Made by a program: the position numbers and the translations under genes
Assembly: GCF_018403685.1 (NCBI RefSeq)
Contig: NZ_BOVK01000011.1
Location: 62,001 to 126,000, forward strand
DNA length: 64,000 bases
Reading direction: 5' to 3'
Origin: Xylanibacillus composti
GTDB lineage: Bacteria > Bacillota > Bacilli > Paenibacillales > K13
Notes under the pieces: model-generated
What the model saw: only the letters and a program-made list of their open reading frames with translations
What the model was told of the DNA's origin: nothing
The model's database searches: none
Part shown: positions 26,212 to 34,637 of the stretch, in pieces
Layout: the number at the start of each line of letters is the position of its first letter
Numbering within the stretch: position 1 is the first letter of the stretch

Positions 26212-27364
26212 GCGTTCGTTCCCCCTGTCTGCAGTCCTTCATAAATGGTTCCGCACGAGCGGGCCAGCGCGCGTACCTCCTCAACGGTATGCTCAGGCGA
26301 CAGGCTGATGCGGATCGCCGTCCCCGCCACCTGCTCATCGGCCCCCATCGCTCTCAAGATGCGGCTCGTTTTGGCATAGCGGGAGGAGCATGCGGACTGC
26401 GTGGATACATAATACCCCTCGCTCTCAAGCGCGTGAAGCATCACCTCCGACTTTACGCCAGGGAAAGAAATGTTGACGATATGCGGTGCGCCGCGGTCCG
26501 GTACGGCCGGACTATTCAGCACACAACCGTTCATATTCATAAGTTCGCGTATGAGTTCTTCCTTCAATGCTTGCAGCTGCGGAATGTGTGTGCTCATACC
26601 TTCCATCGTCATCCGAACCGCCTTCGCGGTCCCGACGATCAACGGCACGTTCTCCGTACCTGGCCGCACCCCTCTTTCTTGAGCGCCTCCGTTCAGGAGC
26701 GGCTGCAAAAGAAGACCTTCCCTGGCATAAAGCAGCCCAATCCCTTTCGGCCCCCGCAACTTATGGGCGGATATTGTTGCCAGATCGACCCCCCACTTTT
26801 TCGGAAAAACGGGACTCTGCCGATGCCTTGTACGGCGTCTACGTGAAATGCCGTTTTCGGCCGGGCTTTGAGCCGGCTGCCGATTTGCTCGACTGGCTGG
26901 ATCGCGCCTGTCTCATTATTGACCAGCATGACGCTGACCAGCACTGTATCCTCCCGCACAGCGGCCATCACCTCATCGGCATGGACAATGCCATCTTTGC
27001 CGGGCGGAACATAAGAGACTTCAAATCCTTCCCGCTCCAGCTGCCGGAAGGCTTCATGTACGGAAGCATGCTCAATGGCCGTTGTGACCAGATGCCTTCC
27101 CCTATCCTGAAATGTGCGTGCTGTTCCTTTCACCGCCAGGTTATTGCTTTCCGTTCCGCCAGAAGTAAATAATATCGTTTGCGCCGGTACCCCGAGCGAT
27201 TGTCCGATAACTTCCCTGGACCGGGAAACCAGCTGCTCGGCTTGCATGCCCAAGCGGTGCAGGGATGACGGATTGCCGAAGTGCTTGAGCATCACTTCCC
27301 CTATTGCTTCCACCACTTCGGGGTACGGCGGTGTCGTGGCGCTATGGTCAAAGTATCCCCTCAC
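26208..27364 (-). pseudogene. Cysteine desulfurase (NifZ/IscS-like), interrupted by a frameshift
   Basis: PLP enzyme giving sulfur from cysteine to ThiI. The first part (27364 to about 26800) reads MRGYFDHSATTPPYPEV, TSGGTESNN, EHASVHEA and HVDAVQGIGRVPF, then loses homology. In the -1 frame the protein continues VDLATISAHKLRGPKGIGLL, so the PLP-binding Lys of SAHK, the RPGTENV motif and the catalytic loop STQSACSS all lie in the second frame, which runs to 26208. The span is 1157 nt, one base short of whole codons; one added base in A5 (26805-26809) or C6 (26789-26794) would restore a 385-aa enzyme. Neither piece alone could be active. Assembly error is likely, since ThiI needs this partner. 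Confidence 0.88.
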
Positions 27365-27429
27365 GTGTATGCGACTCCCTTTTGTCGGTTAGAATCTCTC
27401 ACGATTGTACAATGTTTTCCGTATCGTGA

Positions 27430-27486
27430 CAATAAAACGAAGGGGACTTTCCGCGAACCGTGTCAGGCTCTGGCGGATAAGTCCCC
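27430..27486 (-). terminator. Terminator after the DUF4190-like gene
   Basis: On the minus strand GGGGACTT (27479-27486) pairs with AAGTCCCC (27442-27449), extended inside by CCGC/GCGG, followed by TTCGTTTTATTG. Confidence 0.75.
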
Positions 27487-27504
27487 ATTCAAGGCTGGCT
27501 TGGG

Positions 27505-28053
27505 CTATGCGTATAGCGGAACGAGAATAAAGTAAGAAACGAGTGAAATCAAGCCAATCACAATCGACCAGACACCTAATGCGCGACTTCCTCTGGTCCA
27601 GGCTATGGCGCCTACGATCGCCGCCGCAGGACCTAACAGCTGAGGCAGCAGGAACAAGGACGCAATAGCTAGTATTAGAGCCGCCCACCCCATGCCGGCT
27701 CCTTGCTGCGCCTGTTCCGGCTGTTCGCGATTGGCTGTACGGCTTTCCTGCGGCCGCTCTTCCTCAGGATTCGTCAGCACTCTCGGAGCGGGAGCCGCTA
27801 CCTCGGCGGCATACTCCTCGTCAGCTTGACGGGCGCTGCCGGTCATGGAGCCGCGCGCTGGATTCATCGCTTCTGTCGCATTGACTTCAGCTTCCCGAAA
27901 CGGAGAAAATTCGGCTTCGTACTCTCCGTCAAGCTCGTCAGCAAATTCATTCGTATGCCTTCCGGTATCCGCTACTGCATTAACCGAACCGTCGAATTCG
28001 TTCGTTTTCGGTTCAAACAATTCCTGATCATGTCCGTCTTGCTTGCGGTCCAT
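27505..28053 (-). CDS. Membrane protein with disordered N-terminus and DUF4190-like C-terminus
   Basis: A 182-aa protein. Residues 1-115 are acidic, Glu/Ala/Pro-rich and probably disordered; residues 120-182 hold two or three helices with the GWAALILAIASLFLL and GVWSIVIGLISLVSYF pattern typical of DUF4190-type membrane domains. Function unknown. It is followed by its own terminator and starts 24 bp after the DUF1540 gene stop. Confidence 0.6.
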   Translation of the reverse strand: MDRKQDGHDQELFEPKTNEFDGSVNAVADTGRHTNEFADELDGEYEAEFSPFREAEVNATEAMNPARGSMTGSARQADEEYAAEVAAPAPRVLTNPEEERPQESRTANREQPEQAQQGAGMGWAALILAIASLFLLPQLLGPAAAIVGAIAWTRGSRALGVWSIVIGLISLVSYFILVPLYA

Positions 28054-28076
28054 CTGGCGACCTCCTTCCGCGCTGT

Positions 28077-28289
28077 CTAGTCATATTTGGGTTTAAACGT
28101 GTGACAGCATGTGCTCGAACTTTTGTTTGCCGTGTCCTGATGCTCCGTATCAAAGGATTCCCCGGCGAACTCAGCGTCAAACTTCTTGCCGGCATGTTGG
28201 TCAATGTCGATCATAATGGCGTCTGCTCTGCAATTATTTCCTTCGCCCCAGTAGGTGCAATTGGCTACACTGCATTTGACTTCTGGCAT
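28077..28289 (-). CDS. DUF1540 domain protein, 70 aa
   Basis: Small Cys-rich protein beginning MPEVKCSVANCTYWGEGNNCRAD with the DUF1540 pattern C-x4-C-x7-C, and a second group SSSTCCHTF near the C-terminus. These proteins are widespread in spore formers and probably bind a metal; function is unknown. The frame opens further upstream, but ATG 28289 follows GGGGGTGATG and gives the conserved start. Confidence 0.78.
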   Translation of the reverse strand: MPEVKCSVANCTYWGEGNNCRADAIMIDIDQHAGKKFDAEFAGESFDTEHQDTANKSSSTCCHTFKPKYD

Positions 28290-28367
28290 TTGCTCATCAC
28301 CCCCACTAACAGCTTCCCCGATCGCCACGGCCGTTATTCGGCAAGCTCTGGCAGCAGCAATGCCCAA

Positions 28368-28399
28368 TAAAAAAACCGCCATGCAATCAGCATAGCGGT
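28368..28399 (-). terminator. Terminator after ypuI
   Basis: On the minus strand ACCGCTATGC (28390-28399), 5-base loop, GCATGGCGGT (28375-28384) with one mismatch, followed by TTTTTTTA. Confidence 0.85.
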
Positions 28400-28409
28400 C
28401 AGTTGACTT

Positions 28410-28913
28410 TTAGACGTGCTCCCCTTGCATCCGTTTCTGGGTGATGTAGTCGGTCTCGTAATACGCCAAATCCTCGCGCAGCTCCTCGAAGATTTTGGAT
28501 AGATCCAATGTAATGTCCCGAACGGATCGAATCGGCTTCTTGCGAAAACGTATGGCATCTTGGCCGGTGTAGGCGTATCGCCCGTCCTCCGAGTAGCATT
28601 CATTCTTCGGATAGAAAAAGTGATTGACACAATTATGGTAAACGTCGTACAGCACTTTTTCCGCATATTCTACGTTAAAGTTGGGCCTGCGCAAGCTAAT
28701 CCCCAGCTTTTCGTAGGCCACCTCGGAAAAAACAAGCAGGTGGCGCATATCTGCAAGAAAGCCGCGATAAAATTCATTCATTGCCTCATCCTGCTGCTCA
28801 CCGTTGAGCTGGGCAATGGAGTGATGGTTCAAGAAAATTTCCAGTTTGGCGATAGCTTCCTTCAGCTTTGTTCTTGTTGATTCACACAAGTTTTTCACAT
28901 CATGGATTGCCAC
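28410..28913 (-). CDS. ypuI: DUF3907 family protein (YpuI-like)
   Basis: A 167-aa soluble protein, mostly helical, with the family sequence GFLADMRHLLVFSEVAYEKLG near residue 50 (given here in part) and VNHFFYPKNECYSEDGRYAYTGQDAIRF near 95. This corresponds to YpuI/DUF3907 of Bacillus, of unknown function. The ATG lies behind AGGAGG. Monocistronic with its own terminator; divergent from the S8 protease gene. Confidence 0.75.
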   Translation of the reverse strand: MAIHDVKNLCESTRTKLKEAIAKLEIFLNHHSIAQLNGEQQDEAMNEFYRGFLADMRHLLVFSEVAYEKLGISLRRPNFNVEYAEKVLYDVYHNCVNHFFYPKNECYSEDGRYAYTGQDAIRFRKKPIRSVRDITLDLSKIFEELREDLAYYETDYITQKRMQGEHV

Positions 28914-29100
28914 ATCATGACCTCCTCATTCTAAGAACAAACATGCGCTTCCACAAGCGTGGAGATGCATGCCCCTAAATGGACATCCTAGCTTAAATCG
29001 TAACATAAAAAACCTAAAAACGTAACTACAATCTCAAGAATAATTCAGCGTATGCCTCCTCATCCTACAATTATTCTGACAACGAACGGAGGAGTTGCGC

Positions 29101-31023
29101 ATGCTGCGAAAAATTACCGCTGTCCTAGTTATTGTTGCCGGCTTATGGATCATTCTTCCGGGAGAAGACGGGGGAAACGCCCCGGAACAAGACCGTCCGG
29201 AAGCACAGAGGGAGCTCGTCATGAAACAGCAGCTGATGGCCGCGGATATTTCCCGCACCAACGTCCTCTGCCGCACGCAGTGCAAGCACGATCTTCGCAT
29301 GCTTGCATCCAACGGTCAACTGCAGCCATCCCGGTACAAAGCGTTCTTGTCCGAGCATCCGCATATCGTGCAGGTTCATGAACTGGATCGCTCAGGGAAC
29401 AGCTCGCCGCACGGGGAGGAGCTGCCAGCCGTTCAGCATGCTCCGGCATCGCGTTATATGCAGAAAGCCAAGGAAAAAGCGCTTCGGGGAGAAGTGTATG
29501 AATCGCCGACCTTTGAAGCGGACGGGACGCCCTATTTTATTCTGGCCATGCCTGTCGACGCCGCAACGAAAGCAAAGCCAGGCCATAAAGCTTCCATGTC
29601 TGCCGCCGATGACGAACCGCAGGCGCTGGTTGCCGTTGTCAAGCAGCAGCTGCTCAAAGAGGTGGAGGTGCATCAGAAGAAAAACCTGCGCATTGTGCCA
29701 TATCCGAGCGACAAACGCTTCAGGGTGGAGTCGGTGGATTTTGATACCGGAGAGGATGTGCGGGTCGATCATCCGGAGGAAAATGAAGGAACCAGCCACT
29801 ATTACGTGAACCAAGTTGTGGTCAGGTTCGTCGAGCCTCTGTCCGAGGAAGACGCGGCATTGCTTGAACGCGAGCTTGATCTGGCTTCTGCGGAAAAGCT
29901 TGGCTATGCTTATGTGCTGACGTCCAACAGCCTGACTACGCAAGAAATGATGGCCTATTTGGAGCAATGGAGTACCGTTTATATGGAGCCGCATTACTTG
30001 TACTTAACGAATGGACGGCCCGATGCGGAGCCCTACACGCAACGGAATCAAGAAGCTGCCATCGGCGGGCGAACGGAGATGTTCAGCGAAACAGCGCCGA
30101 ACGATGCCTTGTATGACCCGTATCAATGGAATCTTCCGACGATCGAGACGCTGGAAGGCTGGAAATACTCCAAAGGCAACGAGGAAGTGACCGTTGCGGT
30201 GATCGATACCGGCGTTGATCTGACGCATCCGGATCTCGCGGGCCAATTGCTGCATGGCATGAATCTCGTCGACGAGCAAACTGAACCTAACGATGATGTA
30301 GGCCATGGCACTCACGTTGCCGGAGTCATCTCGGCTCTGACTGACAATTATGAGGGGATTGCGGGCATGACCTGGTACAATAAAGTGCTGCCTGTCAAAG
30401 TATTGGATGCTTCAGGCGCTGGCAGTACGTACGATGTCGCCAGAGGAATTATATGGGCCACGGATCAGGGAGCCAAAGTGATCAACATGAGCCTAGGCAA
30501 CTACGCCGATGCCGAATTCCTGCATGACGCCGTGAGGTATGCTTATGATCGGGATGTCGTGCTCATTGCCGCAACAGGCAATGATAATACGGAACAGCCG
30601 GGCTATCCCGCTGCCTACCCTGAGGTTTTCGCAGTGTCTGCCACCGATCCATACAATCGCCGCGCGTTTTTCTCCAATTACGGCGATTACGTCGATGTTG
30701 TCGCTCCTGGAGAAAATATCGCCAGCACCTACATGCAGAATCAGTATGCAGCCTTGTCAGGCACGTCCATGGCCAGCCCGCATGTCGCAGCATTGGCCGC
30801 GCTCATCCGCTCCGTCAATCCGCTTCTTTCCAATGCGGAAGTGATGGATCTCATGCGCGAAACAGCCATTGATTTGGGCGCAGAAGGCAAGGACAAGGAA
30901 TACGGATACGGATTAATTGATGTCAACACAGCGCTGGAACGGGCGTCACAGGCGAAATCCAGCATCTTATATTGGTCCAAATGGCTGGGGAAGGCATCGC
31001 TTCGCGGCAACGAAGCACGCTAG
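29101..31023 (+). CDS. Secreted subtilisin-like serine protease (S8)
   Basis: A 640-aa exported peptidase. Signal segment at residues 4-20 without an obvious lipobox. Residues 30-200 are a region I cannot assign, with some resemblance to a small extracellular sensor fold; residues 225-295 resemble a fervidolysin-type prodomain (YYVNQVVVRFVEPL). The catalytic domain (about 330-620) has all three triad motifs: VIDTGVDLTHPD, DVGHGTHVAGV and SGTSMASPHVA, and the oxyanion Asn in ATGND. Start chosen at ATG 29101, eight bases after GGAGG; a TTG two codons earlier is too close to it. No downstream partner is evident. Confidence 0.88.
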   Translation: MLRKITAVLVIVAGLWIILPGEDGGNAPEQDRPEAQRELVMKQQLMAADISRTNVLCRTQCKHDLRMLASNGQLQPSRYKAFLSEHPHIVQVHELDRSGNSSPHGEELPAVQHAPASRYMQKAKEKALRGEVYESPTFEADGTPYFILAMPVDAATKAKPGHKASMSAADDEPQALVAVVKQQLLKEVEVHQKKNLRIVPYPSDKRFRVESVDFDTGEDVRVDHPEENEGTSHYYVNQVVVRFVEPLSEEDAALLERELDLASAEKLGYAYVLTSNSLTTQEMMAYLEQWSTVYMEPHYLYLTNGRPDAEPYTQRNQEAAIGGRTEMFSETAPNDALYDPYQWNLPTIETLEGWKYSKGNEEVTVAVIDTGVDLTHPDLAGQLLHGMNLVDEQTEPNDDVGHGTHVAGVISALTDNYEGIAGMTWYNKVLPVKVLDASGAGSTYDVARGIIWATDQGAKVINMSLGNYADAEFLHDAVRYAYDRDVVLIAATGNDNTEQPGYPAAYPEVFAVSATDPYNRRAFFSNYGDYVDVVAPGENIASTYMQNQYAALSGTSMASPHVAALAALIRSVNPLLSNAEVMDLMRETAIDLGAEGKDKEYGYGLIDVNTALERASQAKSSILYWSKWLGKASLRGNEAR

Positions 31024-31082
31024 TCTCTCTGCTTCATTCACCTGCGGCTGATGCCGGATGCTCATCGCAGCCCGTGGACTCG

Positions 31083-32060
31083 TTATAGGTGAGCAACCAG
31101 CCTCGTAACAGCTTCCCATTGCCCTGTTTTCAATCGGTCTACTTCCTCCATGACTTTGCCCAGCAGTTTCTGATCCTGTCTAATGTGATACTTGATGAGC
31201 AGGTTCCGAAAAATGAGACACTGCTGGGTCAGTTGCTTGCCCAATTGCTGCAGCGCGGGATCATCGATGATTTGTTCTCTGGCCAACACCTGCATTCTGT
31301 GCTCCATGATGAGCGCATGCTCCCATATAATATGGGCATGCTTGCGGAGCAGGAAGGAATCGAAGACCTGAAAGGGCTGCGACTTCATCTCGGCAATCTT
31401 CTCCTCGAGCACCGGATAGATTGCAATCCCCAATGCACGCGAATCACGCTTGGAACTTCCCTGCAGGAACTCGTTCGCTTGCCGGCGGATGCTCTCCAGG
31501 TTGAGCGAATAGCTGGCCGATGCATCGTATCGCATATACCGGATGAGGGGATTCGGCAAGGAACGCTCTTCGATCGTATGGAAAGCGTCATGCATCTGCG
31601 CAAACCCCACCTCCACATCGATGAATCGAAAGCCCTCATCGAAGCTCTTCGTATAAATTGTCTCCGTCTCGCGGTCATAACCGTAAACAAAAACAGGATG
31701 CGGATGGTAAGTGCGATTGTGCCAGATGCATTGCGGAATATGAAATTTGTTCACAAAAAAAATTAAATAATGTCCAGCCTGGATATGCCGAATGATAAAC
31801 GGAATAATCTCGTCCACGATCTCCCGGCGGTCTGCCCAGCGATCCAGAAAAGGCTTGTAGTACTCATTGTCGATGGAAAGCGGAAATTCGGAAAAGTTGA
31901 AGGAATCGAACTGATCGCGGGATTGGAAATGCAAATTGACAAAGCGGCTGACGAGCCATGGGAGAAAAGTTGGGTGGCAGCCTATAATAGATAGCGGTAT
32001 CCCATAGTTCATTCGGCCGGATATGATCGGTTTGGTAACAGGCAATACGATCCTTCTCAC
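31083..32060 (-). CDS. Unrecognised protein with possible BtrH-like N-terminal domain
   Basis: A 325-aa soluble protein. Residues 1-190 resemble in layout the BtrH N-terminal (papain/C39-like fold) family: a Cys in LSIIGCHPTF near residue 25, GHYLIFFVNKF near 95, and HPHPVFVYGYDRETETIYTKSFDEG near 115 (split by strands) that could supply His and Asp. The C-terminal half is helical and unassigned. The frame opens at 32231, but that part overlaps the rnpB terminator; GTG 32060, six bases after CGGGGG, is preferred, with ATG 32066 as alternative. BtrH-type proteins act in secondary metabolite assembly, but no such cluster is here, so the function is open. Confidence 0.45.
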   Translation of the reverse strand: MRRIVLPVTKPIISGRMNYGIPLSIIGCHPTFLPWLVSRFVNLHFQSRDQFDSFNFSEFPLSIDNEYYKPFLDRWADRREIVDEIIPFIIRHIQAGHYLIFFVNKFHIPQCIWHNRTYHPHPVFVYGYDRETETIYTKSFDEGFRFIDVEVGFAQMHDAFHTIEERSLPNPLIRYMRYDASASYSLNLESIRRQANEFLQGSSKRDSRALGIAIYPVLEEKIAEMKSQPFQVFDSFLLRKHAHIIWEHALIMEHRMQVLAREQIIDDPALQQLGKQLTQQCLIFRNLLIKYHIRQDQKLLGKVMEEVDRLKTGQWEAVTRLVAHL

Positions 32061-32212
32061 CGTCATCCCCCGTTCATGAAAATAGAAATCAACAACAAAA
32101 TCGTAGCATGGGTGCAGGAGAGAAAAAAGAATAGATACGGCTAAAGCTTGTCCTCGTTCGTCACAACAATCAGGAATTGTGTCTATAAAAAAGGGACTTA
32201 TGTCCAAAATAA

Positions 32213-32253
32213 AAAGCTGTCGATCAGCCATTTATGCGCTAATCGACAGCTTT
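32213..32253 (-). terminator. Terminator after rnpB
   Basis: Perfect 12-bp stem AAAGCTGTCGAT (32242-32253) and ATCGACAGCTTT (32213-32224) on the minus strand, 17-base loop, followed by TTATTTT. Confidence 0.88.
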
Positions 32254-32271
32254 CGGTTATGGGTAAAGTTA

Positions 32272-32667
32272 GAGAAGTTTGCCGTAAGCCGGGTTCTGTA
32301 CTTCCGGTGGTATAACGGGAACTACCCTCCCACCATTGAAGCGACAATCATCTATCTAGGCCGTTCATTGCTGCACGGCTCAAGCGACCAACCCGAACGC
32401 CCCCGGGCAAGGGTTTATGCGTTCCATTAGGTCTTGCTCCAGATGGGGTTTACCAGGAAATATGTCGCCATATCTCCTCGTGGTCTCTTACACCACGGTT
32501 CCACCCTTGCCTGTGCGAGTCATTGTGTCTCGCCATCGGCGGTCCATTTCTGTGGCACTATCCTTCAGCTCGCGCTGACTGGACGTTATCCAGCATCCTG
32601 CCCTATGGAGCCCGGACTTTCCTCTCGCAGCGCCTGGCGCTGCCAGCGATTGTCTGTCAAACTTCTC
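32272..32667 (-). ncRNA. rnpB: RNase P RNA, type A architecture
   Basis: Catalytic RNA of RNase P, which trims tRNA 5' ends. On the minus strand the ends pair as P1 (GAGAAGTTTG with CAAACTTCTC). The universal core is present: GAGGAAAGTCCGGGCTC near the 5' end, ATAGTGCCACAGAAA, GGTAAACC, TAGATAGATGATTG and ACAGAACCCGGCTTAC near the 3' end. The GGAGCAAGACC segment followed by a long P16/P17 arm and CTTGAGCC are marks of the ancestral type A fold, not the type B fold known from B. subtilis. Ends are judged from P1 pairing and may be off by a few bases. Confidence 0.93.
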
Positions 32668-32680
32668 ATGTGCAACCTAT

Positions 32681-32709
32681 AGTATAGCGTCCTCACATGA
32701 AAATAACAA
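32681..32709 (-). promoter_or_regulatory. Promoter of rnpB
   Basis: On the minus strand TTGTTA (32704-32709), 17-bp spacer, TATACT (32681-32686), placing the start about 7 bases before the mature 5' end. Confidence 0.8.
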
Positions 32710-32787
32710 CTTTAAACTGATGGAAAAGCAAGCAACGATTAGCTTCTTGTCCAGACTCGCAACTTGCTTTCGTGCTCCATGACAGCG

Positions 32788-33903
32788 TCATCCAAGCTTG
32801 AATACTTCTGTATTCACGGTCGAGGGAAGTATAGCCGTTGTGTACCCTTGCTCCTGCAGCATGCTCCCCACCCTCTCTGCAACGCCCTTCTTCATTATCT
32901 TCTCGATATTGTGTCCAGGATCGATCACGCTCATGCCGGCTGCCCATGCATCGTGTGCTGCATGATAATCGACGTCGCCCGTAATCATTACGTCTGCTCC
33001 TGCAAACTGCGCCTGCGCCAAATACCTTCCCCCTGAACCGCCCAATACCGCAATCTTGCTGACCTGCTGCTGCTCGTCGCCGACAAAGCGCACGAACGGT
33101 ACCTCGCATACCCGCTTGACCTCGTCAATAAGCTCGCGAAGCGTGCATGGCTCTGACCGCTTGCCGATTCTGCCAAGGCCATAGGCATGGCCAGCAAGCT
33201 CCAACGGAAACAAATCGAAGGCAGGCTCCTCATAAGGATGCGCCTTGCGCATGGCTTGAATAACCTGGCGCTCAAGCTGGGCAGGAACGATTGTCTCTAT
33301 CCGCTTCTCCGGCACATGCTCCCGCCTCCCCGTTTCGCCGATAAAGGGCTGAGAGACCGCCGATGGCGTAAATGTTCCTGTGCCCTCCGACTGAAAGCTG
33401 CATTCGCTATATGCGCCGATATGCCCCGCCCCTGCTTGGAATAACGCCTCGCTCACGGCATCCGCATGACTGTGCGGTACATACACAACAAGCTTCCGGT
33501 ATGGATCGCGTGAAGTTTCGGAGAGAAGCTGACGGTCCTCCAAGGCAAGCGCATCGGCGAGCATGTCATTCACGCCGCCTTCTGCAATGTCGAGATTCGT
33601 GTGAGCGATGTAGACGGCAATATCATGCTTGATCAGCTTCTCCAGCAGCTTGCCCCCGGGAAGATCTGTCCGCAATGCTTTGAGCGGACGGAAGATGACC
33701 GCATGATGGGCAATAATCAAACCGGCCTGCGCCTCGATCGCTTCCTCTACAACTTCATCCGTTACATCCAACGCGACAAGAACCTTTTCGAGCTTCTTGT
33801 TCAAAGTCCCTACTTGCAAGCCGATGCGGTCATCCGGTACGGCAAGGCGCTTCGGCGCCCATCGCTCCATAAGCTGTATGACCGTCTGGCCGTTTGCTAA
33901 CAT
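32788..33903 (-). CDS. Nif3-like dinuclear metal centre protein (YqfO)
   Basis: A 371-aa member of the Nif3/YqfO family, hexameric rings with two metals; suggested roles include GTP cyclohydrolase I type 2 activity, but the true function is unsettled. Metal ligands are visible: LIIAHHAVIF near residue 63, AHTNLD near 101, and GDVDYHAAHDA near 325. The central insertion (about 130-240) is the PII-like domain seen in Bacillus YqfO. ATG 33903 follows GGAGG and lies within the end of trmK, as in B. subtilis yqfN-yqfO. Confidence 0.88.
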   Translation of the reverse strand: MLANGQTVIQLMERWAPKRLAVPDDRIGLQVGTLNKKLEKVLVALDVTDEVVEEAIEAQAGLIIAHHAVIFRPLKALRTDLPGGKLLEKLIKHDIAVYIAHTNLDIAEGGVNDMLADALALEDRQLLSETSRDPYRKLVVYVPHSHADAVSEALFQAGAGHIGAYSECSFQSEGTGTFTPSAVSQPFIGETGRREHVPEKRIETIVPAQLERQVIQAMRKAHPYEEPAFDLFPLELAGHAYGLGRIGKRSEPCTLRELIDEVKRVCEVPFVRFVGDEQQQVSKIAVLGGSGGRYLAQAQFAGADVMITGDVDYHAAHDAWAAGMSVIDPGHNIEKIMKKGVAERVGSMLQEQGYTTAILPSTVNTEVFKLG

Positions 33904-34637
33904 GATAATGCCTCCTCCAGTTCGTCGATTTCCTTCAGAAGCCGCTCTTTTCTTTCTGCCGCTTCCGGGGAAGCAGCGCGTTCCATTTGCTTGACCACCG
34001 CCTTGCGTTTGGCCAATTCCCGCTGCCATTTGGCCATGTATGCGCCAGAACGCTCCTCCAGCAAATAGGGACCCAGCTTGTATAAAGCCGAACTGGAAAT
34101 CGTTCGGCCGCCAACCTCCCGCTTCGCATAAAGCGCCAGATTTTTCTCAGCCGCCTGCTCGACCCGGTCGGCTGTCAGTATTTCATAGGTCAGACCGTCC
34201 TCTTCCAGAATGCGCTCGGCGGACAAAAACCATCCATTCTCAGCCAGCCAATAACGAACCAATTCCTCTCCTACGTTAGGCTGCAGCACCAGTCGCTTCA
34301 CCCCAGAGAGCCTGTCGCGTCCTGCATGCAATATGTCTCGTATTAGGCCGCCACCCATTCCTGCGATAGCAACCGCATCTACTTCACCCGGCTGCACCAC
34401 CTGCAGACCGTCTCCAAGCCGGACATCGATTTGGCTGGCGAGACCCGCACTTTCGACTTGCCGCTTGGCAGCACGGAATGGGCCGGTATTGACTTCGCCC
34501 GCGACAGCCCTGGCTGCCTTGCCAGCTTGAATCAGATACACAGGCAGAAGCGCATGGTCGCTGCCAATGTCTGCCACACGCGCTCCCGCCGGAATTTGTT
34601 CGGCTATAGCCGTTAGTCGATCTGATAATCGTATCAT
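33897..34637 (-). CDS. trmK: tRNA (adenine22-N1)-methyltransferase TrmK
   Basis: Methylates N1 of A22 in tRNA with SAM. The 246-aa protein begins MIRLSDRLTAIAEQIPAGARVADIGSDHALLPVYL (shown in part), where ADIGSDHA is the SAM-binding loop, and has AIAGMGGGLIRDIL near residue 85, a TrmK hallmark, plus a C-terminal coiled-coil domain (about 185-246). ATG 34637 overlaps the preceding stop by four bases, which decides the start although the frame is open much further. Confidence 0.9.
   Translation of the reverse strand: MIRLSDRLTAIAEQIPAGARVADIGSDHALLPVYLIQAGKAARAVAGEVNTGPFRAAKRQVESAGLASQIDVRLGDGLQVVQPGEVDAVAIAGMGGGLIRDILHAGRDRLSGVKRLVLQPNVGEELVRYWLAENGWFLSAERILEEDGLTYEILTADRVEQAAEKNLALYAKREVGGRTISSSALYKLGPYLLEERSGAYMAKWQRELAKRKAVVKQMERAASPEAAERKERLLKEIDELEEALSC

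Noticed and set aside
26789-26809. Programmed -1 frameshift in the cysteine desulfurase
   Set aside because: A-AAA-AGT is only a partial slippery site, no downstream structure is evident, and the family is not known for recoding; a lost base is simpler.
27281-27535. Small plus-strand frames opposite the desulfurase start and terminator
   Set aside because: Antisense shadows without start signals.
32179-32682. Small plus-strand frames across the RNase P RNA region
   Set aside because: The region is a structured RNA gene on the minus strand.
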